DNA from: Gammaproteobacteria bacterium
GTDB lineage: Bacteria; Pseudomonadota; Gammaproteobacteria; Magnimaribacterales; Magnimaribacteraceae
NCBI GenBank assembly: GCA_002730855.1
Contig: PCBA01000003.1
Span: forward strand, 1-6,016
Length of the DNA stretch: 6,016 nt
Direction: 5' to 3'
The position numbers and the translations under genes were made by a program. The number at the start of each line of letters is the position of its first letter. Within the stretch, counting starts at the first letter, position 1. Shown here in pieces: positions 1 to 6,016 of the stretch. Below the pieces are notes generated by a model. That model saw only the letters and a program-made list of their open reading frames with translations, was not told the origin of the DNA and searched no databases.

Positions 1-1
1 A

Positions 2-217
2 GCATTGGATAATGTCATTGCTGCAATGGATGAGGGCATTCATAAATTTGATTCTTGTATAGCTGGTTTAGGGGGCTGTCCTTTTGCTCCTGGGGCTTCT
101 GGCAATTTAGCCACTGAAGATTTAGTTTCAATGCTGCACAAAAAAGGAATAGATACCTGCATAAATGAAGAGATGTTACTAGATTCAGTAAAATTAGCAG
201 TTCAACTTACAAGCTAA
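2..217 (+). CDS. Hydroxymethylglutaryl-CoA lyase, C-terminal fragment (5' end outside window)
   Basis: This is the last 71 codons of an HMG-CoA lyase, which cleaves 3-hydroxy-3-methylglutaryl-CoA to acetoacetate and acetyl-CoA at the end of leucine degradation. The reading frame is open to the left edge, so the true start lies upstream; the TTG at position 5 is an internal Leu codon. The family signature is clear: AGLGGCPFAPGASGN followed by LATEDLVSML. The Cys of GGCPFA (codon at 77-79) corresponds to the active-site loop cysteine of the family, and the Asn of ASGN belongs to the conserved segment near the metal site. The gene ends with TAA at 215-217. A separate promoter follows in the 128-bp gap, so the diiron/monooxygenase genes are probably not in its operon. 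Family assignment is firm; because only the C-terminus is visible, closely related DRE-TIM metallolyases are a remote alternative. Confidence 0.92.
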   Translation, partial: ALDNVIAAMDEGIHKFDSCIAGLGGCPFAPGASGNLATEDLVSMLHKKGIDTCINEEMLLDSVKLAVQLTS

Positions 218-243
218 CTTTTACTTCATCCATTCTCAATATA

Positions 244-264
244 GTTTTATTTATGCAATAAAAC
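244..264 (+). terminator. AT-rich inverted repeat after the lyase gene, possible weak terminator
   Basis: GTTTTATT (244-251) and AATAAAAC (257-264) form a perfect 8-bp stem around a 5-nt loop (TATGC), 26 bp after the lyase stop codon. The position suits transcription termination. However, the stem has only one G-C pair and no run of T follows, so a classical intrinsic terminator is doubtful. It may be only a chance palindrome in AT-rich DNA. Confidence 0.3.
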
Positions 265-294
265 CTCAATTGCTTTTAAAGGTATTTTCGGAAA

Positions 295-308
295 TTGACT
301 TTAATCAA
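295..308 (+). promoter_or_regulatory. FNR/Anr-type box before the diiron gene
   Basis: TTGAC-TTTA-ATCAA matches the FNR/Anr consensus TTGAT-N4-ATCAA at 9 of 10 defined positions. It also sits inside a perfect hyphenated palindrome, AATTGA (293-298) and TCAATT (305-310). It ends 37 bp before the ATG at 346. The centre (301.5) lies about 41.5 bp before a start site at 343 predicted from TACATT at 331-336, the classical class II activator position. It is one of three such boxes in the window, which makes chance less likely. It is weaker than the other two by one base. Confidence 0.65.
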
Positions 309-330
309 TTAGTTGCTATCTAACTTGCTT

Positions 331-336
331 TACATT
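331..336 (+). promoter_or_regulatory. Candidate -10 element of the diiron gene promoter
   Basis: TACATT matches TATAAT at 4 of 6 positions and starts 23 bp after the end of the FNR-type box, the spacing expected for a class II FNR promoter. It would place the transcription start near 343, only about 3 nt before the ATG at 346, giving an essentially leaderless mRNA. A competing candidate is TATCTA at 317-322. Confidence 0.35.
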
Positions 337-345
337 TTATGAACT

Positions 346-1458
346 ATGAACATAGAATTAATAAAAATACCTGAACCACCTACAGATTTACTTTACTTAG
401 ATAATAGAAGATTAAGAAAGAATGATGAGAAATATCTGATCGAAAGTTTTGAAACACCTTTGATTGGTTATTACAACTGGGACTATAGAGATACAGAAAA
501 TCGAATTAAGAAATTATATGAGCTAGGAAAGAGACTTAATTGGAACGCTATGCTTGATGTTGACTGGTCAATTGAATTTCCAGAGGACCAAAGATACACA
601 AACATAGATTTAAATCCATTCTCAGAGTTGCCGGAATACAAACAGCTAACCGACTCTAAAAAACTAGAAATGGATCATGAGACCCTAGCTTGGAATGCTA
701 GTCAGTTCTTGCACGGTGAGCAAGGTGCCTTATTAGTTTCATCTCAATTAGTTAGTTGCGCACCCACTCACCAAGCTAAATTATATGCTAGTTCTCAAGC
801 ATTTGATGAAGGCAGGCACGTAGAGGTTTTTCATAAGTACATAAATAAAAGAGTAGGGTACATGTACCCTATTAATCCTTATTTAAAAATCTTATTAGAC
901 AAAATGCTTTCTGATTCAAGGTGGGATCTTAAATTTATCGGCATGCAATTAATTGTAGAAGGATTGGCTCTAGCGGCATTTGAATCTATGATTCAATCAA
1001 CAAATGATCCTTTACTTAGAGAGATCTGCAAATTAACTAAGAGAGATGAAGCGCGACACGTAACCTTTGGCGTGAATTTCCTAGAAGAATACATCCCACT
1101 CCTTTCTGAGGAAGAAGTAGAAGAAAGAGCTGAGTTTGCTCTTGAGGCTTGTAAGGTAATGAGGGAAAGATTAATTAATACAGCTGTCCCAGTTAAATTC
1201 TTAGGTATAACCGAAGATAAAGCGAGAGAAATTTTATTAGATGATCACGTTATAGGAGACTTTAGGAAATTACTTTTTTCTAATATTGTTCCCAATCTGA
1301 AAAGAGTAGGTTTGTTAACAGAAAAGATAAGGCCTAAGTTTAATGAGCTTGGTATCTTAGAATACGAGGACTTACCCGATAGCGGACTAGTATCCCTAGA
1401 AGAGTTAAACAAGCCTCTCTTTGATAAAACCCTTAACAAAAATGAAGAACCCAGATAA
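346..1458 (+). CDS. Ferritin-like diiron-carboxylate protein (predicted oxygenase/oxidase)
   Basis: The 370-residue soluble protein shows the complete ligand pattern of the ferritin-like/ribonucleotide reductase R2-like superfamily. E125 is in HGEQGAL, E155/H158 in DEGRHVEVF, E205 in VEGLALAAF, and E235/H238 in DEARHVTFG. Spacing within each helix pair is 30 residues (E125-E155 and E205-E235), as expected for a four-helix bundle. No signal peptide or membrane segment is visible, so it is probably cytoplasmic. Such proteins activate O2 at a dinuclear metal centre; the substrate cannot be told from the sequence. An iron-storage role is unlikely given the length and the R2-like arrangement. The ATG at 346 has no recognisable Shine-Dalgarno sequence, and an FNR-type box lies just upstream. 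The 3' end overlaps the downstream flavin monooxygenase gene by 17 bp, so the two are probably co-translated and may act in one pathway. Superfamily is firm; exact reaction unknown. Confidence 0.88.
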   Translation: MNIELIKIPEPPTDLLYLDNRRLRKNDEKYLIESFETPLIGYYNWDYRDTENRIKKLYELGKRLNWNAMLDVDWSIEFPEDQRYTNIDLNPFSELPEYKQLTDSKKLEMDHETLAWNASQFLHGEQGALLVSSQLVSCAPTHQAKLYASSQAFDEGRHVEVFHKYINKRVGYMYPINPYLKILLDKMLSDSRWDLKFIGMQLIVEGLALAAFESMIQSTNDPLLREICKLTKRDEARHVTFGVNFLEEYIPLLSEEEVEERAEFALEACKVMRERLINTAVPVKFLGITEDKAREILLDDHVIGDFRKLLFSNIVPNLKRVGLLTEKIRPKFNELGILEYEDLPDSGLVSLEELNKPLFDKTLNKNEEPR

Positions 1459-2920
1459 CTTGCTTAATTATGATGTCATTATAGTAGGCGCAGGAATCTC
1501 TGGTATTGGAGCTGCATATCACTTAAAAGATCAGTGCCCAAATAAAAGTTTTATTATTCTAGAATCTTTAGATAAATATGGTGGAACTTGGTACACCCAT
1601 ACGTACCCAGGTATAAGGTCTGATAGTGATTTATATACTTTCGGTTATAGATTTAAGCCCTGGATAGGGCCACCAATAGCTACGGCAGAAGAAATACAAG
1701 ATTATCTCGAAGAAGTAATTGAAGATAACGATATTAAAGAGCATATCTCATATAATCGCCATGTAAATAATGCTAAATGGGATAGTGAAAGTTCCTTGTG
1801 GACTTTAGAGGTAGAGGAAAAAGAAACAGGCGAAATTAAAGAGTATTCTAGTAATTTCCTTTGGATGTGTCAGGGCTATTATGACCATGAAAAGGGCTAT
1901 ATCCCTGATTGGGAAGGAATAGAAAATTTTAAAGGCCAATTAATACACCCGCAAAACTGGACCGAAAATATTGATTACAAAGACAAAGAGGTCGTTGTTA
2001 TAGGCTCTGGAGCAACTACGGCAACAATTGTTCCTGCTATGGCGCCAGATTGTAAGCACATAACAGTATTACAAAGATCACCTACCTATTTTATACCTGG
2101 AATGAACCAGCAAAAAGTAGCAAATTTTTTAAGGTTTTTTAAATTAAAAGAAGAATGGGTTCATTCTTTAACCCGGCTATATATTCTTTTGCTTCAAAGG
2201 TGGTTTGTTAATAAAACCTTTAAACATCCTGAAAAAGCAAAAAAACAACTCATAGACGGAGTTAGAGAATATTTAGACCCCGACTACGATGTCGAAACAC
2301 ACTTTACCCCTACATACAGGCCTTGGCGACAGAGAATTGCTTTTGTTCCTGATGGCGACATATTTCAAGGTATAAAGAGTGGTAAAGCTTCCATGGTTAC
2401 TGATCAAATTGATAGGTTTGAAGAAGACGGTATATTGCTTAAATCTGGAGAAGAAATTAAAACTGATTTTGTAATATCAGCAACAGGTTTTAATCTAAGT
2501 TTATTGGGAAATATTGATTTTTATGTAGATAACCAAAAAGTAGACTTTTCAAAAAAGGTAACTTACCGAGGTATGATGATTACAGACATACCAAATATGT
2601 TATGGATTTTTGGGTACTTTAGGGCTAGCTGGACTCTAAGAGTTGACTTGATGGGAGATTTTGTATGTAGGTTACTTAAATACATGGACTCAAATGGGTT
2701 TACCTCTGCCACACCTTTTTTAAGTGATAAAGAGCTAAAGGAACCTCTACAAACTTGGATTGACGAAGAAAATTTTAATCCAGGATATCTGTTAAGGTCT
2801 CAACATAAGCTACCTAAACGCATCAAAGATTCTTGTTGGCAACACACACAAGACTATTGGGAGGAGAAGAAAGACATTCCTTCCATAGACCTGGCTAAAG
2901 CACCTTTTACTTATAAATAA
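1442..2920 (+). CDS. EthA-like flavin-containing (Baeyer-Villiger type) monooxygenase
   Basis: The 492-residue protein resembles mycobacterial EthA along its whole length. This family uses FAD, NADPH and O2 to oxidise ketones to esters or to S-oxygenate thioamides. In order it has an FAD-binding Rossmann motif GAGISG (16-21), GGTW (47-50), YPGIRSDSD (55-63), and a Baeyer-Villiger fingerprint FKGQLIHPQNW (163-173). These are followed by a second dinucleotide motif VIGSGATTATI (about 186-196, NADPH side), ISATGF (345-350), and RASWTL with a C-terminal FNPGYLLRS. The fingerprint ends in Thr174 where FxGxxxHxxxW(P/D) expects Pro or Asp. I chose ATG at 1442 because it places the FAD motif about 10 residues from the start, as in relatives; an in-frame TTG at 1421 would add 7 unconserved residues. 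There is no clear Shine-Dalgarno sequence. The 17-bp overlap with the diiron gene suggests translational coupling and a shared pathway. The native substrate is unknown. Confidence 0.9.
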   Translation: MKNPDNLLNYDVIIVGAGISGIGAAYHLKDQCPNKSFIILESLDKYGGTWYTHTYPGIRSDSDLYTFGYRFKPWIGPPIATAEEIQDYLEEVIEDNDIKEHISYNRHVNNAKWDSESSLWTLEVEEKETGEIKEYSSNFLWMCQGYYDHEKGYIPDWEGIENFKGQLIHPQNWTENIDYKDKEVVVIGSGATTATIVPAMAPDCKHITVLQRSPTYFIPGMNQQKVANFLRFFKLKEEWVHSLTRLYILLLQRWFVNKTFKHPEKAKKQLIDGVREYLDPDYDVETHFTPTYRPWRQRIAFVPDGDIFQGIKSGKASMVTDQIDRFEEDGILLKSGEEIKTDFVISATGFNLSLLGNIDFYVDNQKVDFSKKVTYRGMMITDIPNMLWIFGYFRASWTLRVDLMGDFVCRLLKYMDSNGFTSATPFLSDKELKEPLQTWIDEENFNPGYLLRSQHKLPKRIKDSCWQHTQDYWEEKKDIPSIDLAKAPFTYK

Positions 2921-2931
2921 AATTTACTTCT

Positions 2932-2945
2932 TTGATTTACATCAA
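2932..2945 (+). promoter_or_regulatory. Perfect FNR/Anr box before the small basic gene
   Basis: TTGAT-TTAC-ATCAA matches the FNR/Anr consensus at all 10 defined positions. It begins 11 bp after the monooxygenase stop codon and ends 33 bp before the ATG at 2979. Together with the next 13 bp it forms a 27-bp module (2932-2958) matching 23 of 27 positions in the module before ccoN (3350-3376). A CRP-family protein of the FNR/Anr/Dnr type is the likely ligand. Confidence 0.8.
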
Positions 2946-2966
2946 TATCTTTTATCTGTAGCTATT

Positions 2967-2972
2967 TAGACT
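2967..2972 (+). promoter_or_regulatory. Candidate -10 element for the small basic gene
   Basis: TAGACT matches TATAAT at 4 of 6 positions and starts 22 bp after the FNR box, close to class II spacing. It predicts a transcription start at about 2979, which is the A of the ATG, so the message would be leaderless. This is supported only by spacing and by the lack of a Shine-Dalgarno sequence. Confidence 0.3.
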
Positions 2973-2978
2973 TTAAGA

Positions 2979-3335
2979 ATGGTTAGTTTTAATAAAGATT
3001 CTAGTATAAAAAGAAGAGCTCTTAGCAAGAAAGCTAGAGATAAAAGAAGACAAGTTAGAAGGATAATCAAACTTAAAGACTCAAAAAAAGATAGAGAGAT
3101 AAGAAAATATAAGTCTAAAATATTTAATGAAATTTTTAGAAAAATAACGAACGAAGAAGAAGCTGAAAAAGTATTAAGTATCTACCATAAATCTATAGAT
3201 TTACATTTAACTGAATTTCTAGACACAATTACTAGATATTCACCAATTCATATACAAACTTATTTACTTAAAAATAAGAAAAGACACCATGATCAAGCTT
3301 CTATGATAGAAAAAGAATTTTTACCAATTCATTAG
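2979..3335 (+). CDS. Small, highly basic protein of unknown function
   Basis: I do not recognise this 118-residue protein. The first 55 residues hold 23 Lys/Arg against 6 Asp/Glu, with clusters such as KRRALSKKARDKRRQVRR (11-28). Residues about 45-85 (KSKIFNEIFRK through HLTEFLDTI) read as amphipathic helix, and the tail has KNKKRHH (98-104). There is no signal peptide, membrane segment, Cys or metal motif. The charge suggests binding to nucleic acid or another polyanion, but that is inference. Support for a real gene comes from position and control: it fills the space between two units, and its own perfect FNR box lies 33 bp upstream in a module almost copied before ccoN. ATG 2979 is the only reasonable start, since the next Met is residue 109. 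No Shine-Dalgarno sequence is visible. An ORF kept open by chance in AT-rich, lysine-rich sequence remains possible. Confidence 0.6.
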   Translation: MVSFNKDSSIKRRALSKKARDKRRQVRRIIKLKDSKKDREIRKYKSKIFNEIFRKITNEEEAEKVLSIYHKSIDLHLTEFLDTITRYSPIHIQTYLLKNKKRHHDQASMIEKEFLPIH

Positions 3336-3349
3336 TGTTTATTGGTGGG

Positions 3350-3363
3350 TTGATTTAAATCAA
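3350..3363 (+). promoter_or_regulatory. Perfect FNR/Anr box before ccoNOQP
   Basis: TTGAT-TTAA-ATCAA is a perfect 14-bp palindrome and matches the FNR/Anr consensus at all defined positions. It lies between the basic gene and ccoN and ends 69 bp before the ccoN ATG. cbb3 oxidase operons are well-established targets of FNR/Anr-type activators, so operator and target agree. With TATCAT at 3385-3390 as the -10, the box centre would fall near -40.5, the class II activating position. Confidence 0.88.
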
Positions 3364-3384
3364 TATTGTTTATCTAAAGAAAAA

Positions 3385-3390
3385 TATCAT
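3385..3390 (+). promoter_or_regulatory. Candidate -10 element of the ccoNOQP promoter
   Basis: TATCAT matches TATAAT at 5 of 6 positions and starts 22 bp after the FNR box, as expected for a class II activated promoter. The predicted start is near 3397, giving a leader of about 36 nt before the ATG at 3433. CATAAT at 3394-3399 is an alternative hexamer a little further downstream. Confidence 0.45.
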
Positions 3391-3432
3391 ATACATAATT
3401 TAATGCTAAATGGATTTAGTTAGTAATGGTAT

Positions 3433-4854
3433 ATGAAAGATCATTCACTCTATAACTACAAAGTAGTAAAGCAATTCTCAATAATGACAGTGGTATGGGG
3501 AATTGTTGGAATGCTTGTTGGAGTTTTAATAGCAGGACAGCTAGTTTGGCCCGAGTTAAATTTCGGTGTTCCATGGCTTCAATTTGGCCGTCTAAGGCCC
3601 TTACATACTAATGCTGTAATATTTGCGTTTGGAGGTAGCGCCTTAATGGCAACCTCTTTATACATAGTTCAAAGAACTTGCCAAGTTAGGTTAATATCAG
3701 ACAGATTAGCTTCTTTTGTTTTTTGGGGTTGGCAGCTAGTGATATTACTTGCAGCTATTACTTTGCCTTTTGGAATAACCAGCGGCAAAGAGTACGCAGA
3801 ATTAGAATGGCCAATAGATATTCTAATTACCTTAGTATGGGTTGGTTATGCAGTTTTGTTCATTGGGACGATAGTAAAACGAAATACAAAACACATATAT
3901 GTTGCTAATTGGTTCTTCAGTGCGTTTATAGTTGCCGTTGCAATATTGCATATATTTAACAGTCTTGCAATTCCCGTTTCTTTATATAAATCATATTCCA
4001 TCTATTCAGGAGCTATAGATGCAATGGTTCAGTGGTGGTATGGGCACAATGCAGTAGGTTTCTTTCTTACAGCCGGCTTTCTAGGAATGATGTATTATTT
4101 TGTTCCTAAACAAGCTGATAGACCTATATATTCTTATAGACTTTCGGTTGTTCACTTTTGGGCTTTAGTTGCTGTCTATGTATGGGCTGGCCCCCACCAT
4201 CTTCATTACACTTCTTTACCAGACTGGGCTCAAAGCCTGGGTATGGTCATGTCTCTTATTCTACTAGCACCTTCTTGGGGAGGCATGATTAATGGCGTTA
4301 TGACTTTATCTGGGGCTTGGGACAAATTAAGAACAGATCCTATTCTTAAATTTCTAGTTGTTTCATTATCTTTTTATGGCATGTCAACATTTGAAGGGCC
4401 AATGATGTCAATAAAATCTGTTAATGCTTTATCGCATTACACCGACTGGACTATAGGACATGTTCATTCGGGAGCTCTTGGTTGGGTTGCAATGATTTCA
4501 ATAGGCTCTCTTTATCATCTAATGCCTATTCTGTATGGAAGAAAACAAGGGGAGATGTATAGCGAAAGATTAATAGACCTGCATTTTTGGCTCTCAACAA
4601 TAGGAACTGTTCTTTATATCGCTTCCATGTGGGTAAATGGATTGATGCAAGGACTCATGTGGAGAGCCGTTAATAGTGATGGAACACTCACATACAGCTT
4701 TATAGATTCTGTTGAAGCTAGTTTTCCTGGATACGTGGTTAGATTTATTGGTGGAGCCATATTTCTAAGTGGAATGTTAGTTATGGCTTATAACGTCTGG
4801 AAAACTGCACAACTTTCTAAAAATAAAGTTGAGGCCAAAGAAGTTTACTCATGA
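3433..4854 (+). CDS. ccoN: cbb3-type cytochrome c oxidase subunit I (CcoN)
   Basis: Catalytic heme-copper subunit of the high-affinity cbb3 oxidase in the cytoplasmic membrane, reducing O2 to water with proton pumping. The 473 residues are the usual length, with about 12 hydrophobic segments. All expected ligands are visible. H58 (RPLHTNA) and H345 serve the low-spin heme b. H205 ([10 protein letters not shown]), H255 and H256 (GPHHLHY) bind CuB. H343 (GHVHSG) serves high-spin heme b3. Y249 is in the position of the cross-linked tyrosine of cbb3 enzymes, and E321 (TFEGPMMS) is the conserved helix glutamate. This spacing matches Pseudomonas stutzeri CcoN with an offset of two residues, as recalled from its structure. 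ATG 3433 follows an in-frame TAA at 3424-3426, so no longer start is possible; the Shine-Dalgarno sequence is weak. A perfect FNR box upstream suggests induction at low oxygen. The stop codon overlaps the ccoO start (ATGA). Confidence 0.97.
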   Translation: MKDHSLYNYKVVKQFSIMTVVWGIVGMLVGVLIAGQLVWPELNFGVPWLQFGRLRPLHTNAVIFAFGGSALMATSLYIVQRTCQVRLISDRLASFVFWGWQLVILLAAITLPFGITSGKEYAELEWPIDILITLVWVGYAVLFIGTIVKRNTKHIYVANWFFSAFIVAVAILHIFNSLAIPVSLYKSYSIYSGAIDAMVQWWYGHNAVGFFLTAGFLGMMYYFVPKQADRPIYSYRLSVVHFWALVAVYVWAGPHHLHYTSLPDWAQSLGMVMSLILLAPSWGGMINGVMTLSGAWDKLRTDPILKFLVVSLSFYGMSTFEGPMMSIKSVNALSHYTDWTIGHVHSGALGWVAMISIGSLYHLMPILYGRKQGEMYSERLIDLHFWLSTIGTVLYIASMWVNGLMQGLMWRAVNSDGTLTYSFIDSVEASFPGYVVRFIGGAIFLSGMLVMAYNVWKTAQLSKNKVEAKEVYS

Positions 4855-5453
4855 ACAACCTAATAGAAAAAAATATATTTCTAATGCTGGTGCTCATTTT
4901 ACTAGGTGTGAGCTTTGGTGGAATGGTTGAAATTATCCCTCTAATGTCTCAAAAAATATTGACTGAGCCTATAGATAATTTAGAACCTTTAACTGCGTTA
5001 GAGCTGGAAGGGAGAGATATCTATATCAGAGAGGGGTGTAACGTTTGCCATTCCCAGATGATAAGGCCACTAAGAGCAGAAGTAGAAAGATACGGACATT
5101 ATTCTGTAGCTGGAGAGTCTGTTTATAATCATCCTTTCCTTTGGGGATCTAAAAGAACAGGCCCAGACTTAGCTAGAGTAGGGGGTTTGTATAGTGATGA
5201 TTGGCACAAAATACACTTAATGAACCCTAGATCAGTAGTACCTAAGTCAAATATGCCTGCTTTCCCTTGGCTATTTGAAAATACCTTAAACAGAGAATTG
5301 TCACCAAAGAAATTGAGAGCACTACAAATATTAGGTGTTCCATATACAGATGAAGAGATAAATAAGGCTTCTGAAGATCTAATCAATAAAACAGAAGCTG
5401 ATGCCGTAGTTGCTTATTTGCAACAGCTGGGAACTGTCATTAAAAAGAGATAA
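4851..5453 (+). CDS. ccoO: cbb3-type cytochrome c oxidase subunit II, mono-heme c (CcoO)
   Basis: Membrane-anchored mono-heme cytochrome c of the cbb3 oxidase, which passes electrons from CcoP to CcoN. The 200-residue protein begins with one hydrophobic anchor (about 9-30) followed by a periplasmic domain. Heme c attaches at C63-N-V-C66-H67 ([10 protein letters not shown]), and M135 in the SNMPAFPW motif is the likely sixth ligand. Other family motifs are [15 protein letters not shown] (71-85) and [14 protein letters not shown] (99-112). The ATG overlaps the ccoN stop by 4 bp (ATGA), a classic sign of translational coupling, and AAAGAAG at 4837-4843 is a possible ribosome binding site. The gene ends 3 bp before ccoQ. 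Length and motifs look complete and ordinary. Confidence 0.97.
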   Translation: MNNLIEKNIFLMLVLILLGVSFGGMVEIIPLMSQKILTEPIDNLEPLTALELEGRDIYIREGCNVCHSQMIRPLRAEVERYGHYSVAGESVYNHPFLWGSKRTGPDLARVGGLYSDDWHKIHLMNPRSVVPKSNMPAFPWLFENTLNRELSPKKLRALQILGVPYTDEEINKASEDLINKTEADAVVAYLQQLGTVIKKR

Positions 5454-5456
5454 CTA

Positions 5457-5621
5457 ATGAGCATTGAAGAGTTAAGAGGTATATCAACAATATTTTGTTT
5501 AATTGCTTTTATTGGAGTTCTTTATTGGGCTTACGGTCCATCTAGAAAAGAATATTTTTCCAATGCTAGTCGTCTTCCTTTTGAAGATGAAAATGAAAAT
5601 AAGAATGTTAAAGGTAATTGA
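5457..5621 (+). CDS. ccoQ: cbb3-type oxidase small subunit CcoQ (FixQ)
   Basis: A 54-residue protein read directly between ccoO and ccoP. It has a short N-terminal stretch, one hydrophobic segment (about residues 9-26, ISTIFCLIAFIGVLYWAY) and a charged cytoplasmic tail ending in acidic and Asn residues (EDENENKN). Size, single membrane helix, the aromatic WAY(G/S)P-type end of the helix and gene position match CcoQ/FixQ, which stabilises the assembled cbb3 complex. The ATG lies 3 bp after the ccoO stop, and AAGAGA at 5445-5450 is a suitably placed ribosome binding site. The TGA stop at 5619-5621 directly abuts the ccoP ATG. CcoQ sequences are poorly conserved, so the call rests largely on context and topology. 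Confidence 0.9.
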   Translation: MSIEELRGISTIFCLIAFIGVLYWAYGPSRKEYFSNASRLPFEDENENKNVKGN

Positions 5622-6016
5622 ATGAGCCAAGCGATGTCACTATTCGTAATCTTAGGCACTTTACTGTCGTTAGTCTTTTTTATTGCTCTACTTCACTTTA
5701 ATCAAAAAAAGAAAGAAGGAAATGAGACAACTGGCCATACTTACGATGGTATAAAGGAGTACGATAATCCTTTACCAACATGGTGGTACTGGTTATTTAT
5801 GGGGAGTATATTTTTTGGATTTTCCTATCTTTTGTATTATCCAGGTCTTGGAAATTTTGAAGGATTGGGTAAATGGAATCAACTATCTCAAATGGATTAT
5901 AAGATTGAGATGGCCGATAAAAAGTACAGTCCAATTTTTAATCAGTATGCGGAAAAATCTATCGAAGAATTAATCGATTCTCCAGCTGCTTTAAAGATGG
6001 GAAGGAGATTATTTAT
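5622..6016 (+). CDS. ccoP: cbb3-type cytochrome c oxidase subunit III (CcoP), N-terminal fragment
   Basis: The first 131 codons of CcoP, the di-heme c subunit that receives electrons from soluble or membrane cytochromes; the frame stays open to the right edge. Two hydrophobic segments are visible (about 5-25 and 55-73), as in the two-helix form of CcoP. The family signature is clear between them and after: TGHTYDGIKEYDNPLPTWW (38-55) and YYPGLGNFEGLGKW (72-85). The fragment ends in SPAALKMGRRLF, which in this family lies just before the first CxxCH, so both heme-binding sites fall outside the window. The ATG immediately follows the ccoQ TGA, and AAAGG at 5610-5614, 7 nt upstream, is a good ribosome binding site that supports this start. 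Confidence 0.95.
   Translation, partial: MSQAMSLFVILGTLLSLVFFIALLHFNQKKKEGNETTGHTYDGIKEYDNPLPTWWYWLFMGSIFFGFSYLLYYPGLGNFEGLGKWNQLSQMDYKIEMADKKYSPIFNQYAEKSIEELIDSPAALKMGRRLF

Noticed and set aside
244..264. Inverted repeat as a regulator-binding operator or strong terminator
   Set aside because: The stem is almost entirely A-T, has no T-run after it and resembles no known operator, so it is kept only as a weak terminator candidate.
1245..1439. Minus-strand 64-aa open frame
   Set aside because: It is antisense to the C-terminal part of the diiron gene, has no recognisable domain and no ribosome binding site; a shadow of the real coding frame.
1421..1441. TTG start giving 7 extra residues on the flavin monooxygenase
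   Set aside because: The extra residues lie deep inside the diiron gene and are not needed. ATG at 1442 puts the FAD motif at the usual distance from the N-terminus, although the lack of a Shine-Dalgarno sequence at either start leaves some doubt.
3723..3908. Plus-strand 61-aa open frame inside ccoN
   Set aside because: It is out of frame within a fully conserved catalytic subunit whose ligands are all present in the main frame.
5129..5386. Minus-strand 85-aa open frame opposite ccoO
   Set aside because: It is antisense to conserved CcoO motifs, with no family resemblance or start signal.
1..6016. CRISPR array, insertion sequence, tRNA or rRNA, phage or defence genes
   Set aside because: I saw no regularly spaced repeats, transposase motifs, terminal inverted repeats or RNA gene structures. 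The genes are metabolic and respiratory, and base composition looks even across the window.

Overview
The window is AT-rich and tightly packed, with every gene on the + strand. It looks like chromosomal DNA from a small-genome, low-GC bacterium. An AT-rich marine gammaproteobacterium (for example a SAR86-like lineage) fits best. This is inferred from base composition, gene density, the complete ccoNOQP gene order and FNR/Anr-type operators, not from any marker gene.

Layout. (1) 2-217: the C-terminal end of a hydroxymethylglutaryl-CoA lyase (leucine/ketone-body catabolism), cut by the left edge. (2) 346-2920: a two-gene unit. The first gene encodes a ferritin-like diiron-carboxylate protein with the full E / ExxH / E / ExxH ligand set. 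The second, overlapping by 17 bp, encodes an EthA-like Baeyer-Villiger/flavin monooxygenase. (3) 2979-3335: a small, very basic protein that I do not recognise. (4) 3433 to the right edge: ccoN-ccoO-ccoQ-ccoP, encoding the high-affinity cbb3-type cytochrome c oxidase. ccoP is cut by the right edge. ccoQ (54 aa) and the ccoP fragment (131 codons) were read directly from the sequence. The longest gap without a gene is about 128 bp.

The most informative signal is regulatory. A perfect or near-perfect FNR/Anr box (TTGAT-N4-ATCAA) lies in each of the three intergenic regions that head a transcription unit: 295-308 before the diiron gene, 2932-2945 before the small basic gene and 3350-3363 before ccoN. 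In the last two the likeness extends over a 27-bp module with 23 identical positions. An oxygen-responsive regulator therefore probably controls all three units: the low-oxygen terminal oxidase, an uncharacterised basic protein, and a pair of predicted O2-dependent oxidative enzymes. The cbb3 oxidase is a textbook FNR/Anr target. The other two are not, and they are the part of the window worth following up.
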